DNA of 64,000 bases from Mesorhizobium loti. GTDB taxonomy: Bacteria; Pseudomonadota; Alphaproteobacteria; Rhizobiales; Rhizobiaceae. The translations under genes were made by a program, and so were the position numbers. The DNA lies in assembly GCA_002356515.1 (NCBI GenBank), contig AP017605.1, positions 1,612,001 through 1,676,000 on the forward strand. Direction: 5' to 3'. This document shows, in pieces, positions 25,138 to 33,340 of this stretch. The notes beneath the pieces were generated by a model that was not told the origin of the DNA, ran no database searches, and was given only the letters and a program-made list of their open reading frames with translations. Every line of letters begins with the position of its first letter. Position 1 is the stretch's first letter.

Positions 25138-26290
25138 GCCTGTTGCGCAGTTTCGGGAGTGCGCGGACGGGAGTGGAATGCAGCGGGTTGTTGCTTGCGC
25201 TTGTGGATTGGAGTCTGGTTTTGAGGGGTTGAGGTGGCGGTTCGGCCCGTACGGCCGGACTGCAGGCGCACCTATCCCGTGATGGCGGCCCATCGGCGCA
25301 TGTTGAAGGCGATCGCCGCCATCGTCACTTGGGCGGACGCCTTGGCCAGTCCGACATAGCGGATCGCGGTCAGCTTCATGCGGTTCTTGAGCGTGGCGAA
25401 GGTGGTCTCCACCGCCGCCCGACGCCTGGCGATGAGGCGATTGTAGCGTTTGAGCCGCAACGGCAGCTCCGGATGATGCTTGTTGGGGCGGCGCGCGATG
25501 CGCACCTTCTTGCCCTCGGCCTTGAGCCGGGCACGCCGGGCGTGCGTGTCGTAGGCGGCATCGGCCCACACCGTCTTCTCGTCGCTGCGGATCAAGTCAT
25601 CGGCCATCACCGTGTCGTTGACGTTGGCCGGTGTGGTGATCACCGTGCGGATGATGCCAGAGCCCTCATCCACGCCGACATGGGCCTTGTAGCCAAAAGT
25701 GAAACCGCCCTTGCCCTGCCGCGTGGTGACACGGGCGTCCGCATCTTTCGAAGGCCGCTCAGCTGTCGGCGGCGCTGAGACTGCATCGATCAGCGTTGCA
25801 TCCAGCATCGTGCCGCGCTTCAGGATCACGCCGGCCTTCTCCAGCTGCCGGTCGAGTTCGCCAAACAGCTTCTCTAGCAGCCCTTCACCGACAAGCAGAT
25901 TGCGAAAGCGCGAGAGCACCGTGTGGTCGGGAATGCTCTCTCCCAACCCAAGCCCGGCAAAACGCCGGAACGACAGCCGGTCGCCGAGCGCCTCCTCAAG
26001 TTCGCGATCCGACAGCCCATAAAGCGATTGCAGCAGCAGTGCCTTGAACAGCACCAGCGGCGGCCAAGCCGCCCGACCCGGTCCGCCATCGCGCAGAGGG
26101 TTAAGCAGCTTCTCGAAGCGGTACCACTTCACAAGGCCAGACAACCGGTCGAGCGGCGAGGAGCCACCAGACAGCTTGTCGCCCAGAAATCCCTCCACCA
26201 GACTCAACTGACCTGTCCGCTTCACCGCCATCGGTTCGTCCTCCGAGCTTATGTCTCAGAGAATCACAACCAGCCAATTACGCAACAGGC
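25138..26290. mobile_element. IS5-family insertion sequence (about 1153 bp)
   Basis: The ends are inverted repeats GCCTGTTGCG / CGCAACAGGC. The nine bases CCGCAAGGG flank both sides (25129-25137 and 26291-26299), a target duplication; 9 bases suits the IS903-like branch of IS5. If the terminal repeat is read as GGCCTGTTGCG, the element is 1155 bp with a 7-base duplication. It carries one transposase gene and about 130 bases of non-coding sequence at its left end. The element and its target site look complete, suggesting a recent insertion. Confidence 0.88.
25272..26231 (-). CDS. IS5-family DDE transposase
   Basis: The 319-residue protein has an N-terminal DNA-binding domain (DUF772 type: RAAWPPLVLFKALLLQSLYGLSDRELEEALGDRLSFRRF) and the DDE catalytic residues in MLDATLID, WADAAYD and AAVETTFATLKNRM. 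The frame is uninterrupted, so it may be active. Confidence 0.93.
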   Translation of the reverse strand: MAVKRTGQLSLVEGFLGDKLSGGSSPLDRLSGLVKWYRFEKLLNPLRDGGPGRAAWPPLVLFKALLLQSLYGLSDRELEEALGDRLSFRRFAGLGLGESIPDHTVLSRFRNLLVGEGLLEKLFGELDRQLEKAGVILKRGTMLDATLIDAVSAPPTAERPSKDADARVTTRQGKGGFTFGYKAHVGVDEGSGIIRTVITTPANVNDTVMADDLIRSDEKTVWADAAYDTHARRARLKAEGKKVRIARRPNKHHPELPLRLKRYNRLIARRRAAVETTFATLKNRMKLTAIRYVGLAKASAQVTMAAIAFNMRRWAAITG

Positions 26291-26291
26291 C

Positions 26292-26416
26292 CGCAAGGGG
26301 GGAGATTGGCAACTTCACCTGACGCGGCCTTTCTTCAACGCTGGAGATTAGCGAAAGCAGAGGTGACATCTGATCTCCCCCCTTGCGGGGGAGATGGCCG
26401 GCAGGCCAGAGGGGGG
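26292..26416. repeat. Right part of palindromic element copy 2
   Basis: Continues the interrupted element: CGCAAGGGGGGAGATTGG, an inner stretch, then CTCCCCCCTTGCGGGGGAG and GGCCAGAGGGGGG as the right arm. Confidence 0.85.
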
Positions 26417-26485
26417 TGTGAAGGATCGCCAGCCCTCGCTATTGGCCGACAGGCGCAAGCCAATGAGCCGGGCAGCGCCTCGCCC

Positions 26486-27073
26486 TCACCTCGCCGGAGC
26501 GTAGCGGTTGACCACCATGCCGCAGCCATAGGCCTTCGAGCCGAGCAGCCGGAGGTTCTGAAAACCGCCCTGGTCGAAGATGCGGCGGCCAGCGCCCAGC
26601 ACCGCCGGGTTGACGAACAGCTGGAACTCGTCGACCAGCCCGGCGGCGGTCAAGGAGGAGGCGAAGCCGGCGCCGCCGAAGACGGCGATATCCGCCCCCT
26701 CGCGCGCCTTCAGCGCCTCGACTTCGCGCGGCAGGTCGCCGCTCACCACCGTCGTGCGTTCCCATCGCGAAGCCTTCAGCCTGTCGCTCGGCACCACCTT
26801 CCGGGCCTCCACGATACGCTGGGCGAAGGCGTAGAACGGGTCGTGGGGAAACTTCTTCGCCGCGTTACCCCAATGGGTGAGATAGCCCTCCTCGGCCATC
26901 TTGCGGCTGAGCAGGATGGTATCGATGCCGGCGAAGACGATGTTGAAATCGCGCTTTAGGTCCTCGTCCCAGCCGATGTTGTCGCCCCATTCCCAGAGCT
27001 GCCAGCGATGGTCGTCATTCGCGCCGACAAAACCGTCGACCGACATCTGCATCTGCAGGATCAGCTTTTTCAT
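26486..27073 (-). CDS. Dihydrofolate reductase-like (RibD C-terminal) reductase
   Basis: A 195-residue protein of the RibD_C/DHFR superfamily: KLILQMQMSVDGFVG at the N-terminus, ILLSRKMAEEGYLTHWG, and IAVFGGAGFASSLTAAGLVDEFQLFVNPAVLGAGRRIF. Such single-domain proteins are usually NADPH-dependent reductases of unknown substrate. GGAGACGACG precedes the ATG at 27073. It is divergent from an HxlR regulator and is its probable target. Confidence 0.88.
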   Translation of the reverse strand: MKKLILQMQMSVDGFVGANDDHRWQLWEWGDNIGWDEDLKRDFNIVFAGIDTILLSRKMAEEGYLTHWGNAAKKFPHDPFYAFAQRIVEARKVVPSDRLKASRWERTTVVSGDLPREVEALKAREGADIAVFGGAGFASSLTAAGLVDEFQLFVNPAVLGAGRRIFDQGGFQNLRLLGSKAYGCGMVVNRYAPAR

Positions 27074-27118
27074 CGTCGTCTCCTCGTTTGTCCGGTTCAA
27101 GGGGAATTGGTTTACTTT

Positions 27119-27187
27119 TGGAACCATTGACGTGTGGGAAAAATGATGTCAAGAGTAAAGTGATTTAAAAATGGAACCATAGACATG
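27119..27187. promoter_or_regulatory. Direct-repeat operator candidate for the HxlR regulator at 27185
   Basis: TGGAACCATTGACGTG (27119-27134) and TGGAACCATAGACATG (27172-27187) are near-identical, 53 bases apart. The second overlaps the HxlR start codon, which would suit autorepression. The span between is AT-rich and must contain both divergent promoters. Confidence 0.55.
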
Positions 27188-27607
27188 TCGACGCGCGAAA
27201 GATCCGGTTGCCCCATCAGCCTGTCGCTGGAACTGCTCGGCGACCGCTGGACGCTGCTCATCATCCGCGACCTGGTCTTCGCCGGGAAAAAGCATTTTCG
27301 CGAGTTCCTGCAGTCGGATGAAGGCATTTCCTCGCGCACGCTGGCCGAGCGGCTGCAGACGCTGCAGGACGAAGGCATCCTCTCCCGCAGCGACGACCCG
27401 AGCCACGGGCTGAAGGCGATCTACCGGCTGACGGAGGCCGGCATCGACCTTTTGCCGGTGCTGGCCACGCTCGGCGCCTGGGGTAGCAAGCACCGCAAGG
27501 CCGACGATCAGCTCGCCCGCATCGCCGACGAGCTGGCGGCCGGCGGCGAACCGGCGCTGGAGCGGATCAAGGCGGCGCTGCGGGCGGAGCATCTGGCGAA
27601 CGCTTGA
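27185..27607 (+). CDS. HxlR-family transcriptional regulator
   Basis: A 140-residue winged-helix protein: CPISLSLELLGDRWTLLIIRDLVFAGKKHFREFLQSDEGISSRTLAERLQTLQDEGILSR is a textbook HxlR domain. The C-terminus is a helical dimerisation tail. It is divergent from the RibD_C-type reductase. Many HxlR regulators respond to reactive electrophiles or redox cues; the cue here is unknown. Confidence 0.9.
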   Translation: MSTRERSGCPISLSLELLGDRWTLLIIRDLVFAGKKHFREFLQSDEGISSRTLAERLQTLQDEGILSRSDDPSHGLKAIYRLTEAGIDLLPVLATLGAWGSKHRKADDQLARIADELAAGGEPALERIKAALRAEHLANA

Positions 27608-27665
27608 TCACCGAAGTTCTGAAAGATGCCCCGAGGTGGGCTTTGCCCAACTGCGCGGCGGATCA

Positions 27666-28379
27666 TCAGCGATCATCATACTCATCGTGAAGGCGGACCC
27701 AATCGCCCAGCGTATGCGATGGCCCGTTTTCATTGCGGCCGATGGGCGTGAGGTCGAGATAGCTGTAGGTCCCGATCAGGTTCTCGCCGCCCCGGCTCCG
27801 CACCTGGAAAGTGCAATAGATCTTGCCGTCGTCATCCCGGTAGAAAACGGTCGCGCCACCGCGATCCCTGCCTGTCATCGCGACCTCTTCAAAATTGAAG
27901 AGCACCTTGCCCGAACTGATCTGGTCCTCGGTGAACGACACCTGGAAGTCGAAATTGAAATCGCTGCCGAACGACGAAACCCAGTCGAACTGCCAGTTCA
28001 TCCGCGCCTTGAAATCCATGAGCTCGGCCAGAGGAGCGCGCGCGCAGACGACCAGGGAGACGTCGTGATGCCTGAGATGCTGGTTGGCAGCGTCGATGTG
28101 GTCGCAAAGGAATGAACAGCCGGTACAGCGATAGTCCGCATTGGGCGGAAACATGAAGTGATAGATGATCAGCTGGCTGCGGCCGGCGAAGAGATCGGCC
28201 AGCGATTTCCGTCCCTGGGTCGTATCGAAAACGTAGGGCTTCTCGATCCGCAGCCACGGCAATGCCCGCCGGTCCGCCGCGAGCTGCTGACGCTGGCGCG
28301 TCGACGCCTTTTCTTTCCCGAGATGCGATTTGTGCGCTTCAAACCACTCCGGGTATGGCGCGATGATGTGGTCGGTCAT
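27666..28379 (-). CDS. DUF899 thioredoxin-like protein
   Basis: The 237 residues match DUF899: a thioredoxin fold with YHFMFPPNADYRCTGCSFLCDHID around the CxxC-like CTGC, followed by LVVCARAPLAELMDFKARMNW and a C-terminal GTYSYLDLTPIGRNE. The function is unknown, and redox or hydrolytic roles have been proposed for relatives. AGGAGGACGAC precedes the ATG at 28379. The gene converges with the HxlR gene. Confidence 0.88.
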   Translation of the reverse strand: MTDHIIAPYPEWFEAHKSHLGKEKASTRQRQQLAADRRALPWLRIEKPYVFDTTQGRKSLADLFAGRSQLIIYHFMFPPNADYRCTGCSFLCDHIDAANQHLRHHDVSLVVCARAPLAELMDFKARMNWQFDWVSSFGSDFNFDFQVSFTEDQISSGKVLFNFEEVAMTGRDRGGATVFYRDDDGKIYCTFQVRSRGGENLIGTYSYLDLTPIGRNENGPSHTLGDWVRLHDEYDDR

Positions 28380-28522
28380 GTCGTCCTCCTTACGCACTCA
28401 GGCGTATGCTGGCTGCCTCGTTGCCCGTCCCTAGGACGTTGTTGAAAACCGCGATCCGACATTTGGCTGTGCAGTTTTCGCGGGAAGAGCGCAGATGATA
28501 CAGCCGAACGCGGACATACCGC

Positions 28523-28557
28523 TTGACACCTGTACGCGTTATGTTCTCTATTCGTTC
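28523..28557 (+). promoter_or_regulatory. SOS (LexA) box overlapping the dinB promoter
   Basis: GTTCTCTATTCGTTC at 28543-28557 is a perfect alphaproteobacterial LexA box (GTTC-N7-GTTC), 32 bases before dinB. TTGACA at 28523-28528 is a consensus -35, and a -10 (about 28546-28551, CTCTAT) 17 bases downstream falls inside the LexA box, so LexA binding would block the promoter. Confidence 0.85.
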
Positions 28558-28589
28558 TAATCCATCAGCAACCGTGGATATGCAGCCGG

Positions 28590-29837
28590 ATGGAAACGAC
28601 AGCCACCATCCTGCATGCCGATCTCGATGCCTTCTATGCCTCGGTCGAGCAGCTGCTCGACCCGTCGCTGCGCGGCAAGCCGATCGCTGTCGGCGGCGGC
28701 GTGGTGCTGGCGGCTTCCTATGAAGCGCGCGCCTTCGGCGTGCGCGGCGGCATGCCGGGGCGCAAGGCACGCGAGCTTTGCCCGCAGCTGATCTTCGTCG
28801 GCGGCAATTTCAGCCACTACCAGCGCCTGGGCGACGCGGCGATAAAGGTGCTCGACGATTTCACGCCGGTGGTCGAACGCATTTCCATCGACGAGGCCTT
28901 TGCCGATGTCGCCGGCTGCACCCATCTGTTCGGCTCGCCACAGGAGATCGCCACGGCCATCCGCCGCCGCGTGCGGGCCGAACTCGGCCTGCCGATCTCG
29001 ATCGGCGTGGCCCGCACCAAGCATCTGGCCAAGATCGCCTCGCAGGTCGCCAAGCCCGACGGGTTGGTGGTGGTCGATCCCGGCACGGAGCTCGCCTTCC
29101 TGCACGATTTGCCGGTCGGCCTGATGTGGGGCGTCGGGCCGGCGACCAAAGCGCGGCTGGCCGAGATCGGCGTCGAGACCATCGGCCAATTGGCGAGGAC
29201 GCATAGCGGCGCACTGACCAGGCTGCTCGGGCCCGCCGCCGGCGAAAAGCTCGCCGCCCTGTCATGGAACCGCGACCCGAGAAAACTGGAGACCAGGCGG
29301 CGGGCGCATTCGGCCGGCGCGCAATCGGCGCTTGGGCAGAAGCCGGCCGTGGCGCGGGTGATCGTGCCGACCTTGCTGCATCTGGCCGACCGCGTCGCCA
29401 GCCGGCTGCGCGCCAAGGCGCGGCCCGGCCGCACGGTGACGGTGCGCGTGCGCTTTGCCGATCTCAGCGCCGTGACGCGGTCGATCACGCTGGATCAGCC
29501 GATTTCGGCGACGACCATGCTGGCCGAAATCGCTGGCGACCTGGTGCGCGGCGTGCTCGCCGACCATCCCGGAGAGAAGACGATCTCGCTGCTGGCGATC
29601 TCGGTCTCGCATCTCGAGGAAAGTGTCGAGCTGCAGCTCGATCTGCCGCTTGGCCTCGCCGACGAGAAGCGTCGCCCCGGCAGCAGACAAGGCCTCGCCC
29701 GCTTCGGCGCCGACCGCGCCATCGACAAGATCCGCGAACGCTTCGGCAAACAGGCCGTCGGCTACGGCACCGTGGCGCTGGAAGCGGCGCGCTCCGTGCC
29801 CGACGAATTCAGGGAACTGGCGGAAAAGGAATTGTGA
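28590..29837 (+). CDS. dinB: DNA polymerase IV (Y-family translesion polymerase)
   Basis: A 415-residue Y-family polymerase. The catalytic acidic residues are in LHADLDAFYASVEQ (about 8-21) and RISIDEAFADV (about 98-108); the thumb and little-finger regions follow (PISIGVARTKHLAKIASQVAKPDGL). The C-terminus contains a hydrophobic LQLDLPLGL near residue 350, a possible beta-clamp-binding segment. It performs translesion synthesis after DNA damage, and the LexA box indicates SOS induction. It is a single-gene unit. Confidence 0.94.
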   Translation: METTATILHADLDAFYASVEQLLDPSLRGKPIAVGGGVVLAASYEARAFGVRGGMPGRKARELCPQLIFVGGNFSHYQRLGDAAIKVLDDFTPVVERISIDEAFADVAGCTHLFGSPQEIATAIRRRVRAELGLPISIGVARTKHLAKIASQVAKPDGLVVVDPGTELAFLHDLPVGLMWGVGPATKARLAEIGVETIGQLARTHSGALTRLLGPAAGEKLAALSWNRDPRKLETRRRAHSAGAQSALGQKPAVARVIVPTLLHLADRVASRLRAKARPGRTVTVRVRFADLSAVTRSITLDQPISATTMLAEIAGDLVRGVLADHPGEKTISLLAISVSHLEESVELQLDLPLGLADEKRRPGSRQGLARFGADRAIDKIRERFGKQAVGYGTVALEAARSVPDEFRELAEKEL

Positions 29838-29877
29838 GCGCGGGAAGCGTCAGCCCCCTCGCCCTACGGCTTCCGGA

Positions 29878-29964
29878 TCAACGCCCGGACGTGGCAGGCG
29901 CGGCGGTCACGGCGGACAGCATTTCGCGCTTCACCAGCACCGGCTTCAGATACGTCTTCTTCAC
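29878..29964 (-). CDS. Putative RiPP precursor peptide (28 aa)
   Basis: A tiny gene starting at GTG (29964), with GGGGGA 7 bases upstream, encoding a peptide that contains KKTYLKPVLVKREMLSAVT and ends in TAAPATSGR. The YxKPxLxxxxxLSxVT arrangement matches leader regions of proteobacterial lasso-peptide/RiPP precursors, in which residues before the conserved threonine are the leader. The core after it would be only about 8 residues. No maturation enzymes (asparagine-synthetase-like, transglutaminase-like) are nearby, so this is an orphan. It is convergent with dinB. It is a pattern-based call. Confidence 0.55.
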   Translation of the reverse strand: MKKTYLKPVLVKREMLSAVTAAPATSGR

Positions 29965-30264
29965 GGCAAAGTCCCCCAGCCCAAGCGGCTGGCGGCAGTA
30001 ACATCCGGCCAGCGCGGCTTGTCAAGAAAATGCGGACTCCGACCTCGCGAGCCGCTTCTTGTCCTGAGGCTCGCCTGGTGATCATCGCGACAATCGAGGT
30101 CGCTGACGGGTGAGCCCGGCCCTCTCGCCGTGAAATGCTTGCCAAATCCCGCCATGCCGCCCATACAACGGCTCGGGTGGATCGCCTGTCGAGAGGTCCG
30201 CGCCTCCCCTCTTTTGCCAGAGATACTGTCCGATGCCTACGACGCCGTACCCTTGGTCGAAGCC
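29965..30264. other. Intergenic region between the RiPP-like gene and rsgA
   Basis: Must hold the promoters of both divergent genes. Reading frames here, including a 5' extension of rsgA to 30130 and a 163-codon minus-strand frame, lack family similarity. Confidence 0.4.
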
Positions 30265-31299
30265 GTGACGGCCTCCTCCCCCGCCCCGTCCCTATCGCTT
30301 GCCGGCCTTGGATGGTCGGAGTTTTTCGGCGATCAGCTTGAACCGGGCGAGGCAAACCTCATCCCGGTCCGCATTGCCATGGTGCATCGTGACCGCCTGA
30401 GCGGCCTGTCCCAGACGGGACAAATCGACCTGACGCTGGCGCCGCAGGCCAACACTGGCGACTACGCCGTTGGCGACTGGGTGCTGGTCGAGCCGCATAG
30501 TCACCTCTTGCGCCGCCGCCTGACGCGCAAGACGGTGCTGGAACGCCGCACCCAGGGTGGCCGGGTGCCGCAGCTGGCCGCGGCCAATGTCGACACGCTG
30601 TTCATCGTCACCTCCTGCAATGCCGATTTCAACATCGCCCGGCTCGAGCGCTATCTGGCGCTGGCCAACGAGGCCGGAACGACACCGGTGATCCTGCTGA
30701 CCAAGGCCGACACGGCCGAAGACGCCGAGGCGTACCAACGCCAAGCCGCCGCGCTGCAGCGCGGATTGGCCGTGGTGATGCTGAACCCGCGCATATCGGG
30801 CGCCACGACCGCGCTGGCCGCTTGGTGCGGCACGGGGCAGACGGTGGCGCTGATCGGCTCCTCCGGCGTCGGCAAATCGACACTGGTCAATACGCTGGCC
30901 GGATCGGCGCAGCAATCGCCGCAGCAGACCGGAGCCATTCGCGAACACGACGCCAAGGGACGCCACACCACCACGGCGCGGTCGCTGCATGCCATTGCCG
31001 GCGGCGGCTGGGTGATCGACACGCCGGGCATGCGCACGCTGCAGGTCAGCGACGTCGGCTACGGCATCGACACGCTGTTTGCCGAGATCACCGAGCTGGC
31101 ACCGCTGTGCAAATTCCGCGACTGCACGCATGTGCACGAACCGGGCTGCGCGGTGCAGGCGGCCATCAAGGCCGGCACGCTCGATCCCGAGCGCCTTGCC
31201 CGCTGGCGCAAACTGTCCGATGAAAACCAGCACAACACGCCGGTGCAGAGCGGGCCGCGCGGAGCGAAGTCCCCCGCCGGTCGCGGCAAGCGGCGCTGA
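30265..31299 (+). CDS. rsgA: Ribosome small-subunit-dependent GTPase A
   Basis: A circularly permuted GTPase that helps late 30S maturation. After an OB-fold (GDYAVGDWVLVE) come the permuted motifs: G4 LLTKAD, G1 GSSGVGKST, G3 DTPGMR, and a C-terminal zinc knuckle CKFRDCTHVHEPGC. An in-frame start at 30130 would add 45 residues without family similarity; the GTG at 30265 (TASSPAPSLSLAGLGW) gives about 344 residues, the usual length. No strong ribosome site decides the start. Confidence 0.9.
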   Translation: MTASSPAPSLSLAGLGWSEFFGDQLEPGEANLIPVRIAMVHRDRLSGLSQTGQIDLTLAPQANTGDYAVGDWVLVEPHSHLLRRRLTRKTVLERRTQGGRVPQLAAANVDTLFIVTSCNADFNIARLERYLALANEAGTTPVILLTKADTAEDAEAYQRQAAALQRGLAVVMLNPRISGATTALAAWCGTGQTVALIGSSGVGKSTLVNTLAGSAQQSPQQTGAIREHDAKGRHTTTARSLHAIAGGGWVIDTPGMRTLQVSDVGYGIDTLFAEITELAPLCKFRDCTHVHEPGCAVQAAIKAGTLDPERLARWRKLSDENQHNTPVQSGPRGAKSPAGRGKRR

Positions 31300-31303
31300 A
31301 CGG

Positions 31304-31374
31304 CTGCCCTACTGCCCTACTGCCCTACTGCCCTACTGCCCTACTGCCCTACTGCCCTACTGCCCTACTGCCCT
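31304..31374. repeat. Octanucleotide tandem repeat (CTGCCCTA, about 8.9 copies)
   Basis: Eight exact copies plus a 7-base partial copy, starting 5 bases after the rsgA stop and ending 5 bases before the stop of the convergent hydroxylase gene. No interruption was seen. Perfect short tandems like this usually vary in copy number by strand slippage. Confidence 0.97.
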
Positions 31375-31378
31375 GCCC

Positions 31379-31909
31379 TCAAAGCCGCGCTGTACCAAAA
31401 ACCCGGTCCCACAAAAGCGACGTCACGCCGAAATTGGCGTTGTCGTCGATATGGTGGTGCACCGCGTGGCGGCGTTTGAGCGTGTAGAGATAGCTGGGAT
31501 GGGCGGGATGCCAGTGATGGATCATGTGGTGGACTGAGATATACCAGAGATAGCCCAGCATCAGCCCGCAACCGACCGCGCTGGCGGTCGCGAAATCCGA
31601 GAGCAGCCAGACGGGCAATGCGATCAACGCATGCACGCCGAGGCTCAGCCAGGTCGGCGTGCCGACCGGACTGCGCTCCTCGACATGGTGACGGTCGTGC
31701 AGATCCCTGATGTAGGGCACATGATGCAGGACGAAGCGGTGCAGGACATATTCGATCAACGTCCACAGAACGAGACAGATCAGCACCGTGCCGATCCATT
31801 CCGGCGCGCTCTCTTCCCCGGCCTCGATCAGCCCGGCCACCCCCAACAGGGCGATCACTAAGGGATAGACCACGAAATCGCTGTAGTAGCCGATCAGACC
31901 GAGTTGCAT
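31379..31909 (-). CDS. Fatty-acid hydroxylase/sterol desaturase-family membrane protein
   Basis: A 176-residue protein with four hydrophobic segments and the histidine clusters that bind a di-iron centre: HRFVLHH, HDRHH, HHMIHHWHPAH and HAVHHH. Family members hydroxylate or desaturate lipids, carotenoids or sterols. The start at 31909 is preferred because the upstream in-frame extension (to 32587) contains no family sequence. It converges with rsgA across the octanucleotide repeat. Confidence 0.85.
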   Translation of the reverse strand: MQLGLIGYYSDFVVYPLVIALLGVAGLIEAGEESAPEWIGTVLICLVLWTLIEYVLHRFVLHHVPYIRDLHDRHHVEERSPVGTPTWLSLGVHALIALPVWLLSDFATASAVGCGLMLGYLWYISVHHMIHHWHPAHPSYLYTLKRRHAVHHHIDDNANFGVTSLLWDRVFGTARL

Positions 31910-32092
31910 TCCCGATGCCCCAACTGATTTTCGACTCGCCCCAGAAACGACGCTAACAGATTGCCGAACTCGCGGGTGAGGTGCAATCCGGATGCATCTG
32001 ACATAGCGTCGCAATTTCCCGGTGCAAGTTCGGCACCATGATCCCTGCAGAATCGGCCGACTCGCACCAGCACCGCAAACGGACATGCAAAA

Positions 32093-32563
32093 ATGGCAAA
32101 ACGCAGTGCGGGCCTGCTGATTTATCGTCGAAACGATGGGGATATCCAGGTGCTTCTGGTTCATCCCGGCGGCCCCTTCTGGGCGAAGAAGGACGATGGC
32201 GCCTGGTCGATCCCGAAAGGCCTCGTCGACGAGGGCGAGGACGAACTGGCGGCTGCACAGCGCGAGACCGGGGAAGAACTCGGCATCACCGTCGACGGCC
32301 CCTTCACGCGCCTCGGCGCCTACAAGCAACCGGGTGGCAAGATCGTCATCGCCTGGTCCGTCGAGGCCAGAGCCGAGATCGATGTCGCCGCCATCAAGAG
32401 CAACAGTTTCACGATGGAATGGCCGCCGCGGTCCGGGTCGATGAAAGAATTTCCCGAGGTCGACAGGGCCGGCTGGTTCAGCCTGTCCGAGGCCGAGGTC
32501 AAGATCCTTGCGGGCCAGCGCCCGATGCTGGCTGACTTGGCGAGGCAACTGGATGCCGGGTGA
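32093..32563 (+). CDS. Nudix hydrolase
   Basis: A 156-residue protein with a complete Nudix box at residues 43-65: G43, E49, then RETGEELGI, which binds metal and cleaves nucleoside-diphosphate-linked substrates. It begins SAGLLIYRRNDGDIQVLLVHPGGPFWAKKD, typical of the subgroup that includes NTP and diadenosine polyphosphate hydrolases. The exact substrate is unknown. It stands between two minus-strand genes. Confidence 0.9.
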   Translation: MAKRSAGLLIYRRNDGDIQVLLVHPGGPFWAKKDDGAWSIPKGLVDEGEDELAAAQRETGEELGITVDGPFTRLGAYKQPGGKIVIAWSVEARAEIDVAAIKSNSFTMEWPPRSGSMKEFPEVDRAGWFSLSEAEVKILAGQRPMLADLARQLDAG

Positions 32564-32617
32564 TCGCCGGCGCCAGTTTCCTTCCATCGATCATCGCTGG
32601 ATCAAGGCGGTTCAATC

Positions 32618-33340
32618 CTATCGAAAGACCAGACCCGATCGGCCGGGCCTTGGTTGCCTGGTCCGTTCGATGGCGACGAGAAGCGCGCCCGCCGCCATCA
32701 ACGGCAAATGGGCATCGGCAAGGCAGAGCGGTAAAAGCATCAAGGCCCAGCAGGTCGCCACGCACCAGCAGGCCAAGGTGAGGCCGAACAGCAGCGGATC
32801 GGTGAACGCCGCGGCGCCGAAGATCGACAGCCGTGGACGCAAGTGACATCGGGCAAGGCAACGTGCCCGTGCCGGACTGACCTGCCAGGCCAGGCCTGCC
32901 GCGGCAACCACCAGCCCGGCGCCCAGTTCCGAGCCGGTCGAGCCGTGCAGGAGGTAGGCCGTCAAGATCAGGAACACACAGACGACCGTCCAGATCGACA
33001 GGTAGCCGGCGATGAAGAGCAGGATCGCTCGCCAGCGATGCCGTGACAAGGAGCGATACCACAAATGCAGGAACGGTCCGGCGAGCGCCGGCGCCATCAT
33101 CGCGACCACCATCAGCACCGATCCACCAGCAAGCGCCGGCCAGCCGACTGTTTGTATCGCGAAGTCGAGAGCGAACACGCCTTGAGGAATTATGGCGTTG
33201 GGCGGTCCCCCGCACAGCAGCGGCAGCGCGAGATGAAGCCGGTCACCCCCAACAATCAGCAGCCATGCACACAGGCTGACGCTCCAGAGCAGAAGCCCGA
33301 GCGGGCCGAAACCCCGTGCCTGTAACCATTGTCTCAGCAT
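32618..33340 (-). CDS. DUF2182 integral membrane protein
   Basis: A 240-residue protein with about six hydrophobic segments. VLMVVAMMAPALAGP (about 76-90) matches the W-x-x-M-x-x-AMMxP signature of DUF2182, predicted metal-binding membrane proteins. Its ATG overlaps the tyrosinase stop by one base (TGATG), so translation is coupled to the upstream tyrosinase gene; a role in copper handling or membrane targeting for the tyrosinase is an inference from that coupling. The C-terminus is Arg-rich. Confidence 0.8.
   Translation of the reverse strand: MLRQWLQARGFGPLGLLLWSVSLCAWLLIVGGDRLHLALPLLCGGPPNAIIPQGVFALDFAIQTVGWPALAGGSVLMVVAMMAPALAGPFLHLWYRSLSRHRWRAILLFIAGYLSIWTVVCVFLILTAYLLHGSTGSELGAGLVVAAAGLAWQVSPARARCLARCHLRPRLSIFGAAAFTDPLLFGLTLACWCVATCWALMLLPLCLADAHLPLMAAGALLVAIERTRQPRPGRSGLVFR

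Noticed and set aside
30130..30264. N-terminal extension of RsgA
   Set aside because: Those 45 residues have no family similarity, and the GTG at 30265 gives the usual length.
29864..30355. Long minus-strand frame opposite rsgA's beginning
   Set aside because: Low-complexity Arg/Ala composition, no ribosome site, and it overlaps the better-supported RiPP-like frame in another phase.
31910..32587. N-terminal extension of the sterol desaturase-like protein
   Set aside because: It overlaps the opposite-strand Nudix gene and has no family sequence.
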